From Cherax quadricarinatus (lineage: Eukaryota; Arthropoda; Malacostraca; Decapoda; Parastacidae): 64,000 nucleotides of DNA. The notes below the pieces were generated by a model that searched no databases, was not told the DNA's origin, and was given only the letters and a program-made list of their open reading frames with translations. The stretch's first letter is position 1; every line of letters begins with the position of its first letter. Location: positions 3,435,203 to 3,499,202 of the forward strand of contig NC_091372.1 of NCBI RefSeq assembly GCF_038502225.1. The letters run 5' to 3'. Positions 31,901-45,319 of this stretch are shown here, one piece after another. The position numbers were made by a program, and so were the translations under genes.

Positions 31901-34122
31901 ACCAAGAACAACAAAGATCTGGGCTGGGAGAGTATCGGTGAACCAAGAACAACAAAGATCCGGGCTGGGAGAGTACCGGTGAACCAAGAACAACAAAGAT
32001 CTGGGCCGGGAGAGTACCGGTGAACCAAGAACAACAAAGATCTGGGCTGGGAGAGTACCGGTGAACCAAGAACAACAAAGATCTGGGCTGGGAGAGTACC
32101 GGTGAACCAAGAACAACAAAGATCCGGGCCGGGAGAGTACCGGTGAACCAAGAACAACAAAGATCCGGGCCGGGAGAGTACCGGTGAACCAAGAACAACA
32201 AAGATCTGGGCCGGGAGAGTACCGGTGAACCAAGAACAACAAAGATCTGGGCTGGGAGAGTACCGGTGAACCAAGAACAACAAAGATCTGGGCTGGGAGA
32301 GTACTGGTGAATCAAGAACAACAAAGATCTGGGCTGGGAGAGTACCGGTGAACCAAGAACAACAAAGATCTGGGCCGGGAGAGTACCGGTGAACCAAGAA
32401 CAACAAAGATCTGGGCTGGGAGAGTACCGGTGAACCAAGAACAACAAAGATCCGGGCTGGGAGAGTACCGGTGAACCAAGAACAACAAAGATCTGGGCCG
32501 GGAGAGTACCGGTGAACCAAGAACAACAAAGATCTGGGCTGGGAGAGTACCGGTGAACCAAGAACAACAAAGATCTGGGCCGGGAGAGTACCGGTGAACC
32601 AAGAACAACAAAGATCTGGGCTGGGAGAGTACCGGTGAACCAAGAACAACAAAGATCCGGGCCGGGAGAGTACCGGTGAACCAAGAACAACGATGATCCT
32701 GTCCGGGAGAGTACCGGTGAACCAAGAACAACAAAGATCCGGGCCGGGAGAGTACCGGTGAACCAAGAACAACAAAGATCTGGGATAGTACCGGTGAACC
32801 AAGAACAACAAAGATCTGGGCCGGGAGAGTATCGGTGAACCAAGAACAACAAAGATCTGGGCCGGGAGAGTACCGGTGAACCAAGAACAACAAAGATCTG
32901 GGCCGGGAGAGTACTGGTGAACCAAGAACAACAAAGATCTGGGCTGGGAGAGTACCGGTGAACCAAGAACAACAAAGATCCGGGCTGGGAGAGTACCGGT
33001 GAACCAAGAACAACAAAGATCCGGGCTGGGAGAGTACCGGTGAACCAAGAACAACAAAGATCCGGGCTGGGAGAGTACCGGTGAACCAAGAACAACAAAG
33101 ATCTGGGCTGGGAGAGTACCGGTGAACCAAGAACAACAAAGATCCGGGCTGGGAGAGTACCGGTGAACCAAGAACAACAAAGATCCGGGCTGGGAGAGTA
33201 CCGGTGAACCAAGAACAACAAAGATCTGGGCTGGGAGAGTACCGGTGAACCAAGAACAACAAAGATACGGGCCGGGAGAGTACCGGTGAACCAAGAACAA
33301 CAAAGATCCGGGCCGGGAGAGTACCAGTGAACCAAGAACAACAAAGATCCGGGCCGGGAGAGTACCAGTGAACCAAGAACAACAAAGATCCGGGCCGGGA
33401 GAGTACCGGTGAACCAAGAACAACAAAGATGGGGGTCGGGAGAGTACCGGTGAACCAAGAACAACAAAGATCTGGGCCGGGAGAGTACCGGTGAACCAAG
33501 AACAACAAAGATCTGGGCTGGGAGAGTACCGGTGAACCAAGAACAACAAAGATCCGGGCCGGGAGAGTACCGGTGAACCAAGAACAACAAAGATCCGGGC
33601 CGGGAGAGTACCGGTGAACCAAGAACAACAAAGATCCGGGCCGGGAGAGTACCGGTGAACCAAGAACAACAAAGATGGGGGTCGGGAGAGTACCGGTGAA
33701 CCAAGAACAACAAAGATCTGGGCCGGGAGAGTACCGGTGAACCAAGAACAACAAAGATCCCGGCCGGGAGAGTACCGGTGAGCCAAGAACAACAAAGATC
33801 CGGGCCGGGAGAGTACCGGTGAACCAAGAACAACAAAGATCTGGGCTGGGAGAGTACCGGTGAACCAACAACAACAAAGATCTGGGCTGGGAGAGTACCG
33901 GTGAACCAAGAACAACAAAGATCCGGACCGGGAGAGTACCGGTGAACCAAGAACAACAAAGATCCGGGCCGGGAGAGTACCAGTGAACCAAGAACAACAA
34001 AGATGCAGGCTGGGAGAGTACCGATGAACCAAGAACAACAAAGATCCGGGCCGGGAGAGTACCGGTGAACTAAGAACAACAAAGAACCGGGCCGGGAGAG
34101 TACCGGTGAACCAAGAACAAGA
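28931..34122. repeat. 40-bp satellite, about 130 units, two subtypes
   Basis: The unit contains GGGAGAGTACCGGTGAACCA, then AGAACAACAAAGAT and a variable six-base stretch. From 28931 to about 30840 the variable part reads mostly GGGGGTC. From about 30840 to 34110 it reads mostly CYGGGCY, with a few GGGGGTC units (33429, 33673). Some left-part units are 37 bp because one AAC is missing. The minus strand lacks stops in all three frames, giving artificial frames over 1700 residues long. Confidence 0.97.
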
Positions 34123-34172
34123 ACAAACAGTGTTAACGTGAGCCCCCCCCCCCTCTTTCACAGAACAACAAG

Positions 34173-34295
34173 CTAGTAAACACACACACAAACACACACA
34201 CACAAACACAAACACACACACAAACACACACACACACAAACACACACACACAAACACAAACACACACCCAAACACAAACACACACACACAAACAC

Positions 34296-34351
<56 letters not shown>

Positions 34352-35362
34352 ACCCACATACACACCCACATACACACCCACATACACCCACATACACACC
34401 CACATACACACATACACACCCACATACACCCACATACACACCCACATACACCCACATACCCACATACACACCCACATACACATCCACATACACACTCACA
34501 TACCCACATACACCCACATACACCCACATACACCCACATACACACCCACATACACACCCACATACACCCACATACACACCCACATACACACCCACATACA
34601 CCCACATACACCCACATACACACCCACATACACACAAACATACTACCACATACACCCACATACCCACATACACACCCACATACACACCCACATACACCCA
34701 CATACACACCCACATACACCCACATTCACACCCACATACACACCCACATACACACCCACATACACACCCACATACACACCCACATACACACCCACATACA
34801 CCCACATACACACCCACATACCCACATACACACCCACATACACACCCACATACACACCCACATACACCCACATACACACCCACATACACACCCACATACA
34901 CCCACATACCCACATACACCCACATACACCTACATACACACCCACATAAACACCCACATACACACCCACATACACCCACATACCCACATACACACCCACA
35001 TACCCACATACACCCACATACACCCACATACACACCCACATACACCCACATACATATCCACATACACACCCACATACACCCACATACACACCCACATACA
35101 CCCACATACACACCCACATACACCCACATACACACCCACATACACACCCACATACACACCCACATACACATCCACATACACACCCACATACACCCACATA
35201 CACACCCACATACACACCCACATACACATACACATACCCACATACACACCCACATACACACCCACATACACACCCACATACACCCACATACACATCCACA
35301 CCCACCCACACACCCACCCACACACCCACCCACACACCTACACACCCACCCACACACCTACA

Positions 35363-35442
<80 letters not shown>

Positions 35443-35462
35443 TAGGTGAGTACAAATAGGTG

Positions 35463-35506
<44 letters not shown>
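34173..35506. repeat. CA-rich arrays: (AC)n and (CCCACATACA)n
   Basis: (ACAAACAC)-type repeats to about 34345 are followed by about 930 bp of mixed 10- and 12-bp units (ACCCACATAC, ACACCCACATAC), then (AC)n. A solo LINE-A tail (AAATAGGTGAGTAC twice) sits at 35440-35467 inside the (AC)n. The Cys/Val/Gly frames on the minus strand are translation of the repeat. Confidence 0.97.
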
Positions 35507-35507
<1 letters not shown>

Positions 35508-35610
35508 CTAACCTAACCAAACACATTAGCTCATAAACCCCCCACCACACACACACACATTTTTACGATAAGCTGAAGCAGCTAGAACATCCCAACAGGA
35601 TAAAAACAAA

Positions 35611-36465
35611 ATGGGCTCTCAAAATGGAGGACGTAAAGGCAAGGGAACCGATGATGGCTGGTCGGAATAGGAAGAATGGGTAGAACGGCTCAAGAACAAA
35701 ATGGAACAACAATGGGAGAAAAGGTTAAACGAGCTTTGCAATAACATGTCAGAGCAAATATCTGCAGAGAGCAAGAAGTGGGAATCACGAGCTGGTGTAG
35801 CTGAGGCAAAGATACAGAGATTGGAGAAAGAAATGGATGAGCTGAAGCAGGATCTAAAGATGAGGTCCGAAAGGAGCAAGATGACTGAAATGGGAACATC
35901 AGCAGACAACGAGGGGACTGAATGAGGGGATGGATCTAAGCAGTCTTGCAGCAGTAATATCAGGCCATCATGGTGTCTGGGAGATGATTAGGGAAACAGC
36001 AAAGGAGATGCTTAAATCAGATCCAGAGATACAGAGGGAAAAGAAATGGGAAGAGGAGAGGGAGAGAGTAATAATTATTCATGGGCTTCAGGAGGCTGAA
36101 GGGCAGACTTATGATGAAAGAAAGCATTGGGAGAAAACAGAGATTAAGAACATCATTGCAATAACAGGAGAGAGGGACATGTCTCAGGTAGAAAATTTTC
36201 ACAGACTTGGGGGGGGGGGTATTCGAGGGAAAAAAATCGACCAATCAGATTGACATTCAAGACAGATGTGGTACGGAACAGGATACTACAACAGAAACCA
36301 CTGTTAAAGGACTCTCCAGATTATCAAAAAGTGTTTCTCAATCGAGGCAGAACACGAAAGGAAAGGGAACAACTGAAAGTGAGAGCAAGACAGAACCAGT
36401 GGAAGGAAAGAGAGACAGGACAGGCAACGACAGACAGGAAAACTCAGCCTTTGGGGGAACATTAA
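35611..36465 (+). pseudogene. LINE-A copy 3 ORF1
   Basis: It begins with ATG at 35611 and has TAG at 35668-35670. It then reads a coiled coil (AKIQRLEKEMDELKQDL, about 35806) to a stop at 35925. In a second frame (35930-36253) comes the RNA-binding-like part (RVIIIHGLQEAEGQTYDERK). A run of ten G at 36210-36219 marks another shift, and the charged C-terminus is read in a third stretch (36250-36465). The order matches copy 2 ORF1. Confidence 0.75.
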
Positions 36466-36661
36466 ACACAAATGCTTACAGAAACCTCTCAACCCCTATC
36501 ACCACATATCAACCAAACACAGTAAACAGAAACGAACCTCACTCCATAGCCACCATCCCCCTAAGCACTAATTCCACAGTCACAGCAGCCTCCCATAATA
36601 TTGTGCCCAGCCTCCCACCCTCCCAGCTTGCACCTTCCTCTTCCATCTCCCAAAATACAGT

Positions 36662-37412
36662 AATGGAAAGGAAGCTAAAGGTATGGTACACCAATGCAGA
36701 TGGAATAACAAATAAGAGTGAAGAGTGGCAAGAATGCTTCATTGATGCATCACCTGACATTATAGCACTAACAGAAACAAAACTTACAGGGATGATAACA
36801 GATGCAATTTTTCCACCTGGATATCAGATTATGAGGAAAGACAGAGAGAACAGAGGAGGGGGAGGAGTAGCATTGCTCATAATAAACCAGTGGAGTTTTG
36901 AGGAGATGGGAGGAATGGAAAGAAGGGAAACAGACGACTTCATTGTAGGAACACTTCAGACTGGTGGTTCAAAGGTGATGATAGCAGTGATGTATAACCC
37001 ACCACTTAACAGCAGAAGAACAAGAGAAGAGTATGATGTGTGCAATAGGGCAATGGTGGATACACTAGCTGAAGTGGCCAGGAGGGCTCATATGGGTAGG
37101 ACAAAATCGCTTATAATGGGGGATTTCAATCATAAAGAGATTGACTGGAAAAACCTAGAGCCACATGGGGGACCAGAAACATGGAGGGCTAAGATGTTGG
37201 AGACTGTATTGGAGAACTTCATGCATCAACATGTTAGGGATACAACCAGAGAGAGAGGAGAGGATGTTGCAGCAAGGCTGGATCTAATATTCACCTTGAA
37301 TAGTTCAGACATAAGGGATATCACCCACGAAAGACCCCTTGGCACTAGTGATCATGATGTCCTGAGTTTTGAATATCTTGTTGAGTTAACAGTGGAGAAT
37401 GCAGCAGCATGA
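36662..37412 (+). pseudogene. LINE-A copy 3 ORF2, endonuclease part
   Basis: The APE-type endonuclease begins at an ATG directly before ERKLKVWYTNADGITNK; this is probably the true ORF2 start. It has LTETKL, NRGGGGVALLI, IMGDFNHKEIDW and TSDHDVLSFE. An in-frame TGA at 37410-37412 ends it, and the same frame continues into the reverse transcriptase, so this is a single nonsense change. The open frame itself extends upstream to 36207, overlapping ORF1. Confidence 0.88.
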
Positions 37413-37457
37413 GAACAAAGAGAGAAACCAAACTTCAAAAAAGGGGACTACATAGGA

Positions 37458-39522
37458 ATGAGAAGTTTCCTGCATGAAGTGCAGTGGGAAAGAAAACTAG
37501 ATGGAAAGACAGTAAATGAAATGATGGAAATAGTAACCACTAAGTGCAGGGAGGCAGAGGAAAGGCTCATACCAAAGGGGAACAGAAAAAATGGTAAGAC
37601 CAGAGTGAGCCCATGGTTTAATTGGAGGTGTAAAGAGGCCAAAGTCAAGTGTGCTAGAGCATGGAAAAGGTATAGAAGGCAAAGGACTCAAGAAAACAAG
37701 GAGATGAGCAGAAGAACCAGAGACGAATATACAAGGATAAGGAGAGAGGCCCAGAGGCAATACAAGAACGACATAGCATCAAAAGCCAAATCTGAACCAA
37801 AGTTGTTATACAGTCACATTAGGAGAAAAACAATAGTCAAGGACCAGGTAATCAGGCTGAGGAAAGAAGGAGGGGAGCTGACGAAGAGTGACCAAGAAGT
37901 ATGTGATGAACTAAACAAAAGATTTAGAGAAGTATTCACAATAGAGTCAGGAATGCTTTCAGCAAACTGTGGAGGTAGGGTGCACCAGCAGGCGCTGGAC
38001 ACAATACACATAACCAAGGTAGAGGTGAAGAAACTGCTAGACGAACTCGATACCTCAAAGGCGGTGGGCCCAGGTAACATATCTCCATGGATACTGAGAG
38101 AGGGAGCAGAGGAACTGTGTGCGCCATTAGCAGCAATCTTCAGTATATCTATCGAAACAGGGCAGTTGCCTGAGGCGTGGAAGACAGCACATGTAGTTCC
38201 AATTTTTAAGAAAGGGGACAGACAGGCAGCATTAAACTACAGACCAGTGTCACTGACTTGTATAGTATGTAAAGTCATGGAAAAGATTATCAGGAGAAAA
38301 GTAGTGGAACACATTGAAAAGATTGAGCTCATACATGACAGTCAGCATGGCTTCAGAGATGGGAAATCCTGTGTCACAAATTTACTTGAGTTCTACGATA
38401 AGGTAACAGAAGTAAGACAGGAGAGAGAGGGATGGGTAGATTGCATCTTCTTAGATTGCAAGAAGGCTTTTGACACAGTACCACACAAGAGACTGGTGCA
38501 AAAATTAGAGGAGAAGGCAGGAATAAAGGGGAAAGAACTGCAATGGATCAGGGAATACCTGACAGGAAGGAAACAACGTGTGTTGGTACGTGCTGAAGTG
38601 TCGGAGTGGGCGAATGTGTCGAGTGGGGTTCCACAAGGTTCAGTCCTAGGCCCGGTGCTGTTTCTTGTATACGTGAATGACATGGTGGAAGGAATAGATT
38701 CAGGAGTGTCACTGTTCGCTGATGATGTGAAACTGATGAGGAGAATACAAGTGGGCGAGGATCAGTTAAGATTACAAGGGGATCTGGACAAACTACAAGT
38801 ATGGTCCGACAAATGGCTCCTGGAGTTTAACCCCAGCAAGTGTAAGGTCATGAAGATTGGGGAAGGACACAGAAGACCGCAGACGGAGTACAGGTTAGGA
38901 AACCAACAGCTGCAAACGTCAGTTAAAGAAAAGGATCTTAGGGTAAGCATTATAACGAACATGTCCCCTGAGGCACACATCAATCAAATAACTGCTGCAG
39001 CATATGGGAGATTGGCAAACCTGAGATTGGCGTTTAGACATATGAGTAAGGAGTCATTCACGACATTGTACAGTGTACGTAAGGTCTATACTGGAATATG
39101 CAGCGCCAGTATGGAAGCCTTACTTAGTCAAACACGTCAAGAAATTGGAGAAAGTGCAAAAATTTGCAACACGATTAGTCCCGGAACTGAGGGGTATGTC
39201 TTATGAGGAGAGGTTAAAGGAACTCAACCTGATGACACTAGAGGATAGGAGGGATAGAGGGGACATAATAACAACGTATAAAATACTAAGAGGCATTGAC
39301 AAGGTGGACAAGGATCGAATGTTTCAGAGATGGGATACAGAAACAAGGGGACACAATTGGAAACTGAAAACTCAGGTGAGTCATAGGGATGTTAGGAAGT
39401 ATTTCTTTAGTCTTAGAGTTGTCAGGAACTGGAATAATCTGGAGAGTGAAGTAGTGGAAGCAAGTTCCATAAATAGCTTTAAGAAGAGGTATGACAAATA
39501 TCATGGAGCAGGGAGAGAGTGA
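37458..39522 (+). pseudogene. LINE-A copy 3 ORF2, reverse transcriptase part
   Basis: It is in the same frame as the endonuclease. It has KKAFDTVPHKRLVQKLEEKA, SSGVPQGSVLGPVLFLVYVN and SLFADDVKLMRRI. A 2-bp deletion near 39075 (compare copy 2 near 23540) shifts the frame. The old frame ends at 39206, and the true C-terminus continues in the next frame to TGA at 39520-39522 (KYFFSLRVVRNWNNLE). The catalytic motifs are all present, but the protein is broken. Confidence 0.9.
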
Positions 39523-39689
39523 ATTAGTATCGACCAGTGAAGAGGCGGGGCTAGGAGCTATGACTCGACCCCTGCAACCACATATAGGTGAGTACAGCTA
39601 GGTGAGTACAGCTAGGTGAGTACAGCTAGGTGAGTACACACATACACTGGTATAAGGTTGAATACATTATTTGCTATGTGAATATAGTT

Positions 39690-42600
39690 GTTGGATAAAC
39701 ACTTGAGTGTAAGTATAAACACTTGAGTGTAAGTATAAACACTTGAGTGTAAGTATAAACACTTGAGTGTAAGTATAAACACTTGAGTGTAAGTATAAAC
39801 ACTTGAGTGTAAGTATAAACACCTGAGTGTAAGTATAAACACTTGAGTGTAAGTATAAACACCTGAGTGTAAGTATAAACACCTGAGTGTAAGTATAAAC
39901 ACTTGAGTGTAAGTATAAACACCTGAGCGTAGATATAAACACCTGAGTGTAGATATAAACACCTGAGTGTAGATATAAACACCTGAGTGTAGATATAAAC
40001 ACCTGAGTGTAAGTATAAACACCTGAGTGTAAGCATAAACACCTGAGTAAGCATAAACACCTGAGTGTAAGTATAAACACCTGAGTGTAGATATAAACAC
40101 CTGAGTGTAAGTATCAACACAAATATTAAGTAGCCATGACGTACACCTGAGTGTAAGTATGAACACCTGAGTGTAAGTATCAACACCTGAGTGTAAGTAT
40201 CAACACCTGAGTGTAAGTATCAACACCTGAGTGTAAGTATAAACACCTGAGTGTAAGTATCAACACCTGAGTGAAAGTATCAACACCTGAGTGTAAGTAT
40301 AAACACCTGAGTGTAAGTATCAACACCTGAGTGTAAGTATCAACACCTGAGTGTAAGTATAAACACCTGAGTGTAAGTATCAACACCTGAGTGTAAGTAT
40401 AAACACCTGAGTGTAAGTATCAACACCTGAGTGTATCAACACCTGAGTGTAAGTATCAACACCTGAGTGTATCAACACCTGAGTGTAAGTATCAACACCT
40501 GAGTGTAAGTATAAACACCTGAGGGTATCAACACCTGAGTGTAAGTATAAACACCTGAGTGTAAGTATAAACACCTGAGTGTAAGTATAAACACCTGAGT
40601 GTAAGTATCAACACAAATATTAAGTAGCCATGACGTACACCTGAGTGTAAGTATAAACACCTGAGTGTAAGTATCAACACCTGAGTGTAAGTATAAACAC
40701 CTGAGTGTAAGTATCAACACCTGAGTGTAAGTATAAACACTTGAGTGTAAGTATAAACACCTGAGTGTAAGTATCAACACCTGAGTGTAAGTATAAACAC
40801 TTGAGTGTAAGTATCAACACCTGAGTGTATCAACACCTGAGTGTAAGTATAAACACCTGAGTGTAAGTATAAACACCTGAGTGTAAGTATCAACACCTGA
40901 GTGTATGTATAAACACTTGAGTGTAAGTATAAACACCTGAGTGTAAGTATAAACACCTGAGTGTAAGTATAAACACTTGAGTGTAAGTATCAACACCTGA
41001 GTGTAAGTATAAACACCTGAGTGTAAGTATCAACACCTGAGTGTAAGTATAAACACCTGAGTGTAAGTATCAACACCTGAGTGTAAGTATCAACACCTGA
41101 GTGTAAGTATAAACACTTGAGTGTATCAACACCTGAGTGTAAGTATCAACACCTGAGTGTAAGTATCAACACCTGAGTGTAAGCATCAACACCTGAGTGT
41201 AAGTATAAACACTTGAGTGTAAGTATCAACACCTGAGTGTAAGTATCAACACCTGAGTGTAAGTATCAACACCTGAGTGTATCAACACCTGAGTGTAAGT
41301 ATCAACACCTGAGTGTAAGTATAAACACCTGAGTGTAAGTATAAACACCTGAGTGTAAGTATCAACACCTGAGTGTAAGTATCAACACCTGAGTGTAAGT
41401 ATCAACACCTGAGTGTAAGTATAAACACCTGAGTGTAAGTATAAACACCTGAGTGTAAGTATAAACACCTGAGTGTAAGTATAAACACCTGAGTGTAAGT
41501 ATCAACACCTGAGTGTAAGTATAAACACCTGAGTGTAAGTATCAACACCTGAGTGTAAGTATAAACACCTGAGTGTAAGTATAAACACCTGAGTGTAAGT
41601 ATCAACACAAATATTAAGTAGCCAAGACGTACACCTGAGTGTAAGTATCAACACCTGAGTGTATCAACACCTGAGTGTAAGTATCAACACCTGAGTGTAA
41701 GTATAAACACCTGAGTGTAAGTATCAACACCTGAGTGTAAGTATCAACACCTGAGTGTAAGTATCAACACCTGAGTGTAAGTATCAACACCTGAGTGTAA
41801 GTATCAACACCTGAGTGTAAGTATCAACACCTGAGTGTATCAACACCTGAGTGTAAGTATCAACACCTGAGTGTAAGTATAAACACCTGAGTGTAAGTAT
41901 CAACACCTGAGTGTAAGTATAAACACCTTAGTGTAAGTATCAACACCTGAGTGTAAGTATCAACACCTGAGTGTAAGTATCAACACCTGAGTGTATCAAC
42001 ACCTGAGTGTAAGTATCAACACCTGAGTGTAAGTATAAACACCTGAGTGTAAGTATCAACACCTGAGTGTAAGTATAAACACCTGAGTGTAAGTATCAAC
42101 ACCTGAGTGTAAGTATAAACACCTGAGTGTAAGTATCAACACCTGAGTGTAAGTATCAACACCTGAGTGTAAGTATCAACACCTGAGTGTATCAACACCT
42201 GAGTGTAAGTATCAACACCTGAGTGTAAGTATAAACACCTGAGTGTAAGTATCAACACCTGAGTGTAAGTATAAACACCTGAGTGTAAGTATCAACACCT
42301 GAGTGTAAGTATAAACACCTGAGTGTAAGTATCAACACCTGAGTGTAAGTATAAACACCTGAGTGTAAGTATAAACACCTGAGTGTATCAACACCTGAGT
42401 GTATTAACACAAATATTAAGTAACCATGACGTACACCTGAGTGTAAGTATAAACACCTGAGTGTAAGTATCAACACCTGAGTGTAAGTATCAACACCTGA
42501 GTGTATCAACACTTGAGTGTAAGTATCAACACCTGAGTGTAAGTATCAACACCTGAGTGTAAGTATAAACACCTGAGTGTAAGTATCAACACCTGAGTGT

Positions 42601-45045
42601 AAGTATAAACACTTGAGTGTAAGTATAAACACTTGAGTGTAAGTATAAACACCTGAGTGTAAGTATCAACACCTGAGTGTAAGTATAAACACCTGAGTGT
42701 AAGTATCAACACCTGAGTGTATTAACACAAATATTAAGTAACCATGACGTACACCTGAGTGTAAGTATCAACACTTGAGTGTAAGTATAAACACCTGAGT
42801 GTAAGTATCAACACCTGAGTGTAAGTATAAACACTTGAGTGTAAGTATAAACACTTGAGTGTAAGTATAAACACCTGAGTGTAAGTATCAACACCTGAGT
42901 GTAAGTATAAACACCTGAGTGTAAGTATCAACACCTGAGTGTATTAACACAAATATTAAGTAACCATGACGTACACCTGAGTGTCAGTATAAACACCTGA
43001 GTGTAAGTATCAACACCTGAGTGTAAGTATCAACACCTGAGTGTAAGTATCAACACTTGAGTGTAAGTATCAACACCTGAGTGTAAGTATCAACACCTGA
43101 GTGTAAGTATAAACACCTGAGTGTAAGTATCAACACCTGAGTGTAAGTATAAACACTTGAGTGTAAGTATAAACACTTGAGTGTAAGTATAAACACCTGA
43201 GTGTAAGTATCAACACCTGAGTGTAAGTATAAACACCTGAGTGTAAGTATCAACACCTGAGTGTATTAACACAAATATTAAGTAACCATGACGTACACCT
43301 GAGTGTAAGTATAAACACCTGAGTGTAAGTATCAACACCTGAGTGTAAGTATCAACACCTGAGTGTAAGTATCAACACCTGAGTGTAAGTATCAACACCT
43401 GAGTGTAAGTATCAACACCTGAGTGTAAGTATAAACACCTGAGTGTAAGTATCAACACCTGAGTGTAAGTATAAACACTTGAGTGTAAGTATAAACACTT
43501 GAGTGTAAGTATAAACACCTGAGTGTAAGTATAAACACCTGAGTGTATTAACACAAATATTAAGTAACCATGACGTACACCTGAGTGTAAGTATAAACAC
43601 CTGAGTGTAAGTATCAACACCTGAGTGTAAGTATCAACACCTGAGTGTAAGTATCAACACCTGAGTGTAAGTATCAACACTTGAGTGTAAGTATCAACAC
43701 CTGAGTGTAAGTATAAACACCTGAGTGTAAGTATCAACACCTGAGTGTAAGTATAAACACTTGAGTGTAAGTATAAACACCTGAGTGTAAGTATAAACAC
43801 CTGAGTGTAAGTATCAACACCTGAGTGTATTAACACAAATATTAAGTAACCATGACGTACACCTGAGTGTAAGTATAAACACCTGAGTGTAAGTATCAAC
43901 ACCTGAGTGTAAGTATCAACACCTGAGTGTAAGTATCAACACCTGAGTGTAAGTATCAACACTTGAGTGTAAGTATCAACACCTGAGTGTAAGTATAAAC
44001 ACCTGAGTGTAAGTATCAACACCTGAGTGTAAGTATAAACACTTGAGTGTAAGTATAAACACCTGAGTGTAAGTATAAACACCTGAGTGTAAGTATCAAC
44101 ACCTGAGTGTAAGTATCAACACCTGAGTGTAAGTATCAACACCTGAGTGTAAGTATCAACACCTGAGTGAAAGTATCAACACCTGAGTGTAAGTGTAAGT
44201 ATAAACACCTGAGTGTAAGTATCAACACCTGAGTGTAAGTATAAACACCTGAGTGTAAGTATAAACACCTGAGTGTATGTATCAACACCTGAGTGTAAGT
44301 ATCAACACCTGAGTGTAAGTATAAACACCTGAGTGTAAGTATCAACACCTGAGTGTAAGTATCAACACCTGAGTGTATTAACACAAATATTAAGTAGCCA
44401 AGACGTACACCTGAGTGTAAGTATTAACACAAATATTAAGTAACCATGACGTACACCTGAGTGTAAGTATTAACACAAATATTAAGTAACCATGACGTAC
44501 ACCTGAGTGTAAGTATTAACACAAATATTAAGTAACCATGACGTACACCTGAGTGTATCAACACAAATATTAAGTAACCATGACGTACACCTGAGTGTAA
44601 GTATAAACACCTGAGTGTAAGTATCAACACCTGAGTGTATCAACACAAATATTAAGTAACCATGACGTACACCTGAGTGTATTAACACAAATATTAAGTA
44701 ACCATGACGTACACCTGAGTGTATCAACACAAATATTAAGTAACCATGACGTACACCTGAGTGTATTAACACAAATATTAAGTAACCATGACGTACACCT
44801 GAGTGTAAGTATCAACACAAATATTAAGTAACCATGACGTACACCTGAGTGTATCAACACAAATATTAAGTAACCATGACGTACACCTGAGTGTATCAAC
44901 ACAAATATTAAGTAACCATGACGTACACCTGAGTGTATCAACACAAATATTAAGTAACCATGACGTACACCTGAGTGTATTAACACAAATATTAAGTAAC
45001 CATGACGTACACTTCAGTAAGTAACCATGACGTACACTTCAGTAA
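39690..45045. repeat. 20-bp satellite with higher-order structure
   Basis: The 20-bp unit is AAGTATMAACACCTGAGTGT, with M = A or C often alternating to give 40-bp dimers. ACCTGAG/ACTTGAG variants, and 12- to 16-bp deletions leaving GTGTATCAACACC, are common. A longer variant holding AACACAAATATTAAGTARCC and ATGACGTACACC recurs. Between 42403 and 43829 it returns every 222-322 bp, and between 44377 and 45000 it becomes the dominant unit at about 40-50 bp. It is non-coding. Confidence 0.95.
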
Positions 45046-45319
45046 GTACAAATAAGATTCACCAAATAATATAATCACATGTTTATCGTGTCATTGAACT
45101 TTCATTCACTCTTATGGCAGCAAAACTTTTCTCTTAAATATTAATGAAGATCTTTAACCCTTTGTCTAAATTGACAAGTAAGTCACAACTTATAAATGGT
45201 GGCTGCAGGTTTGTGTTTATTCTGGGTAATTAACATGTCTAGTGTGCGCCACAACCTTCTCTAATTTATATATACACTTTTTGGGGAGTTGTGAACTGAC
45301 TTAGTAATGTACTTTGTTT
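45046..45319. other. Unassigned AT-rich spacer
   Basis: No gene or named repeat is seen between the 20-bp satellite and the TTAGG array. Confidence 0.5.

Larger units (their letters stand above)
35575..39645 (+). mobile_element. LINE-A copy 3, nearly full length, older
   Basis: ORF1 remains occupy 35611-36465, ORF2 36662-39522, and the 3' tail carries four tandem AGCTAGGTGAGTAC units (39588-39638). The nucleotide sequence is clearly more diverged and more A-rich than copy 2, while the protein is recognisable throughout. It therefore represents an older copy or another subfamily. Confidence 0.9.

Noticed and set aside
28867..34725. Minus-strand open frames of 1952, 1721, 1102 and 562 codons
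   Set aside because: All are translations of one 40-bp repeat in rotating frames, extended into CA repeats. They have no non-repeat domain and no gene-like start.
34173..35503. Cys/Val/Gly-rich frames resembling a cysteine-rich protein
   Set aside because: They arise from CCCACATACACA-type repeats read on the minus strand.
39690..45045. Origin of the 20-bp satellite from the SINE body
   Set aside because: The SINE has ACCTGAGTGTTAGT, close to ACCTGAGTGTAAGT in the satellite, but the match is only about 14 bases and the flanks do not agree.
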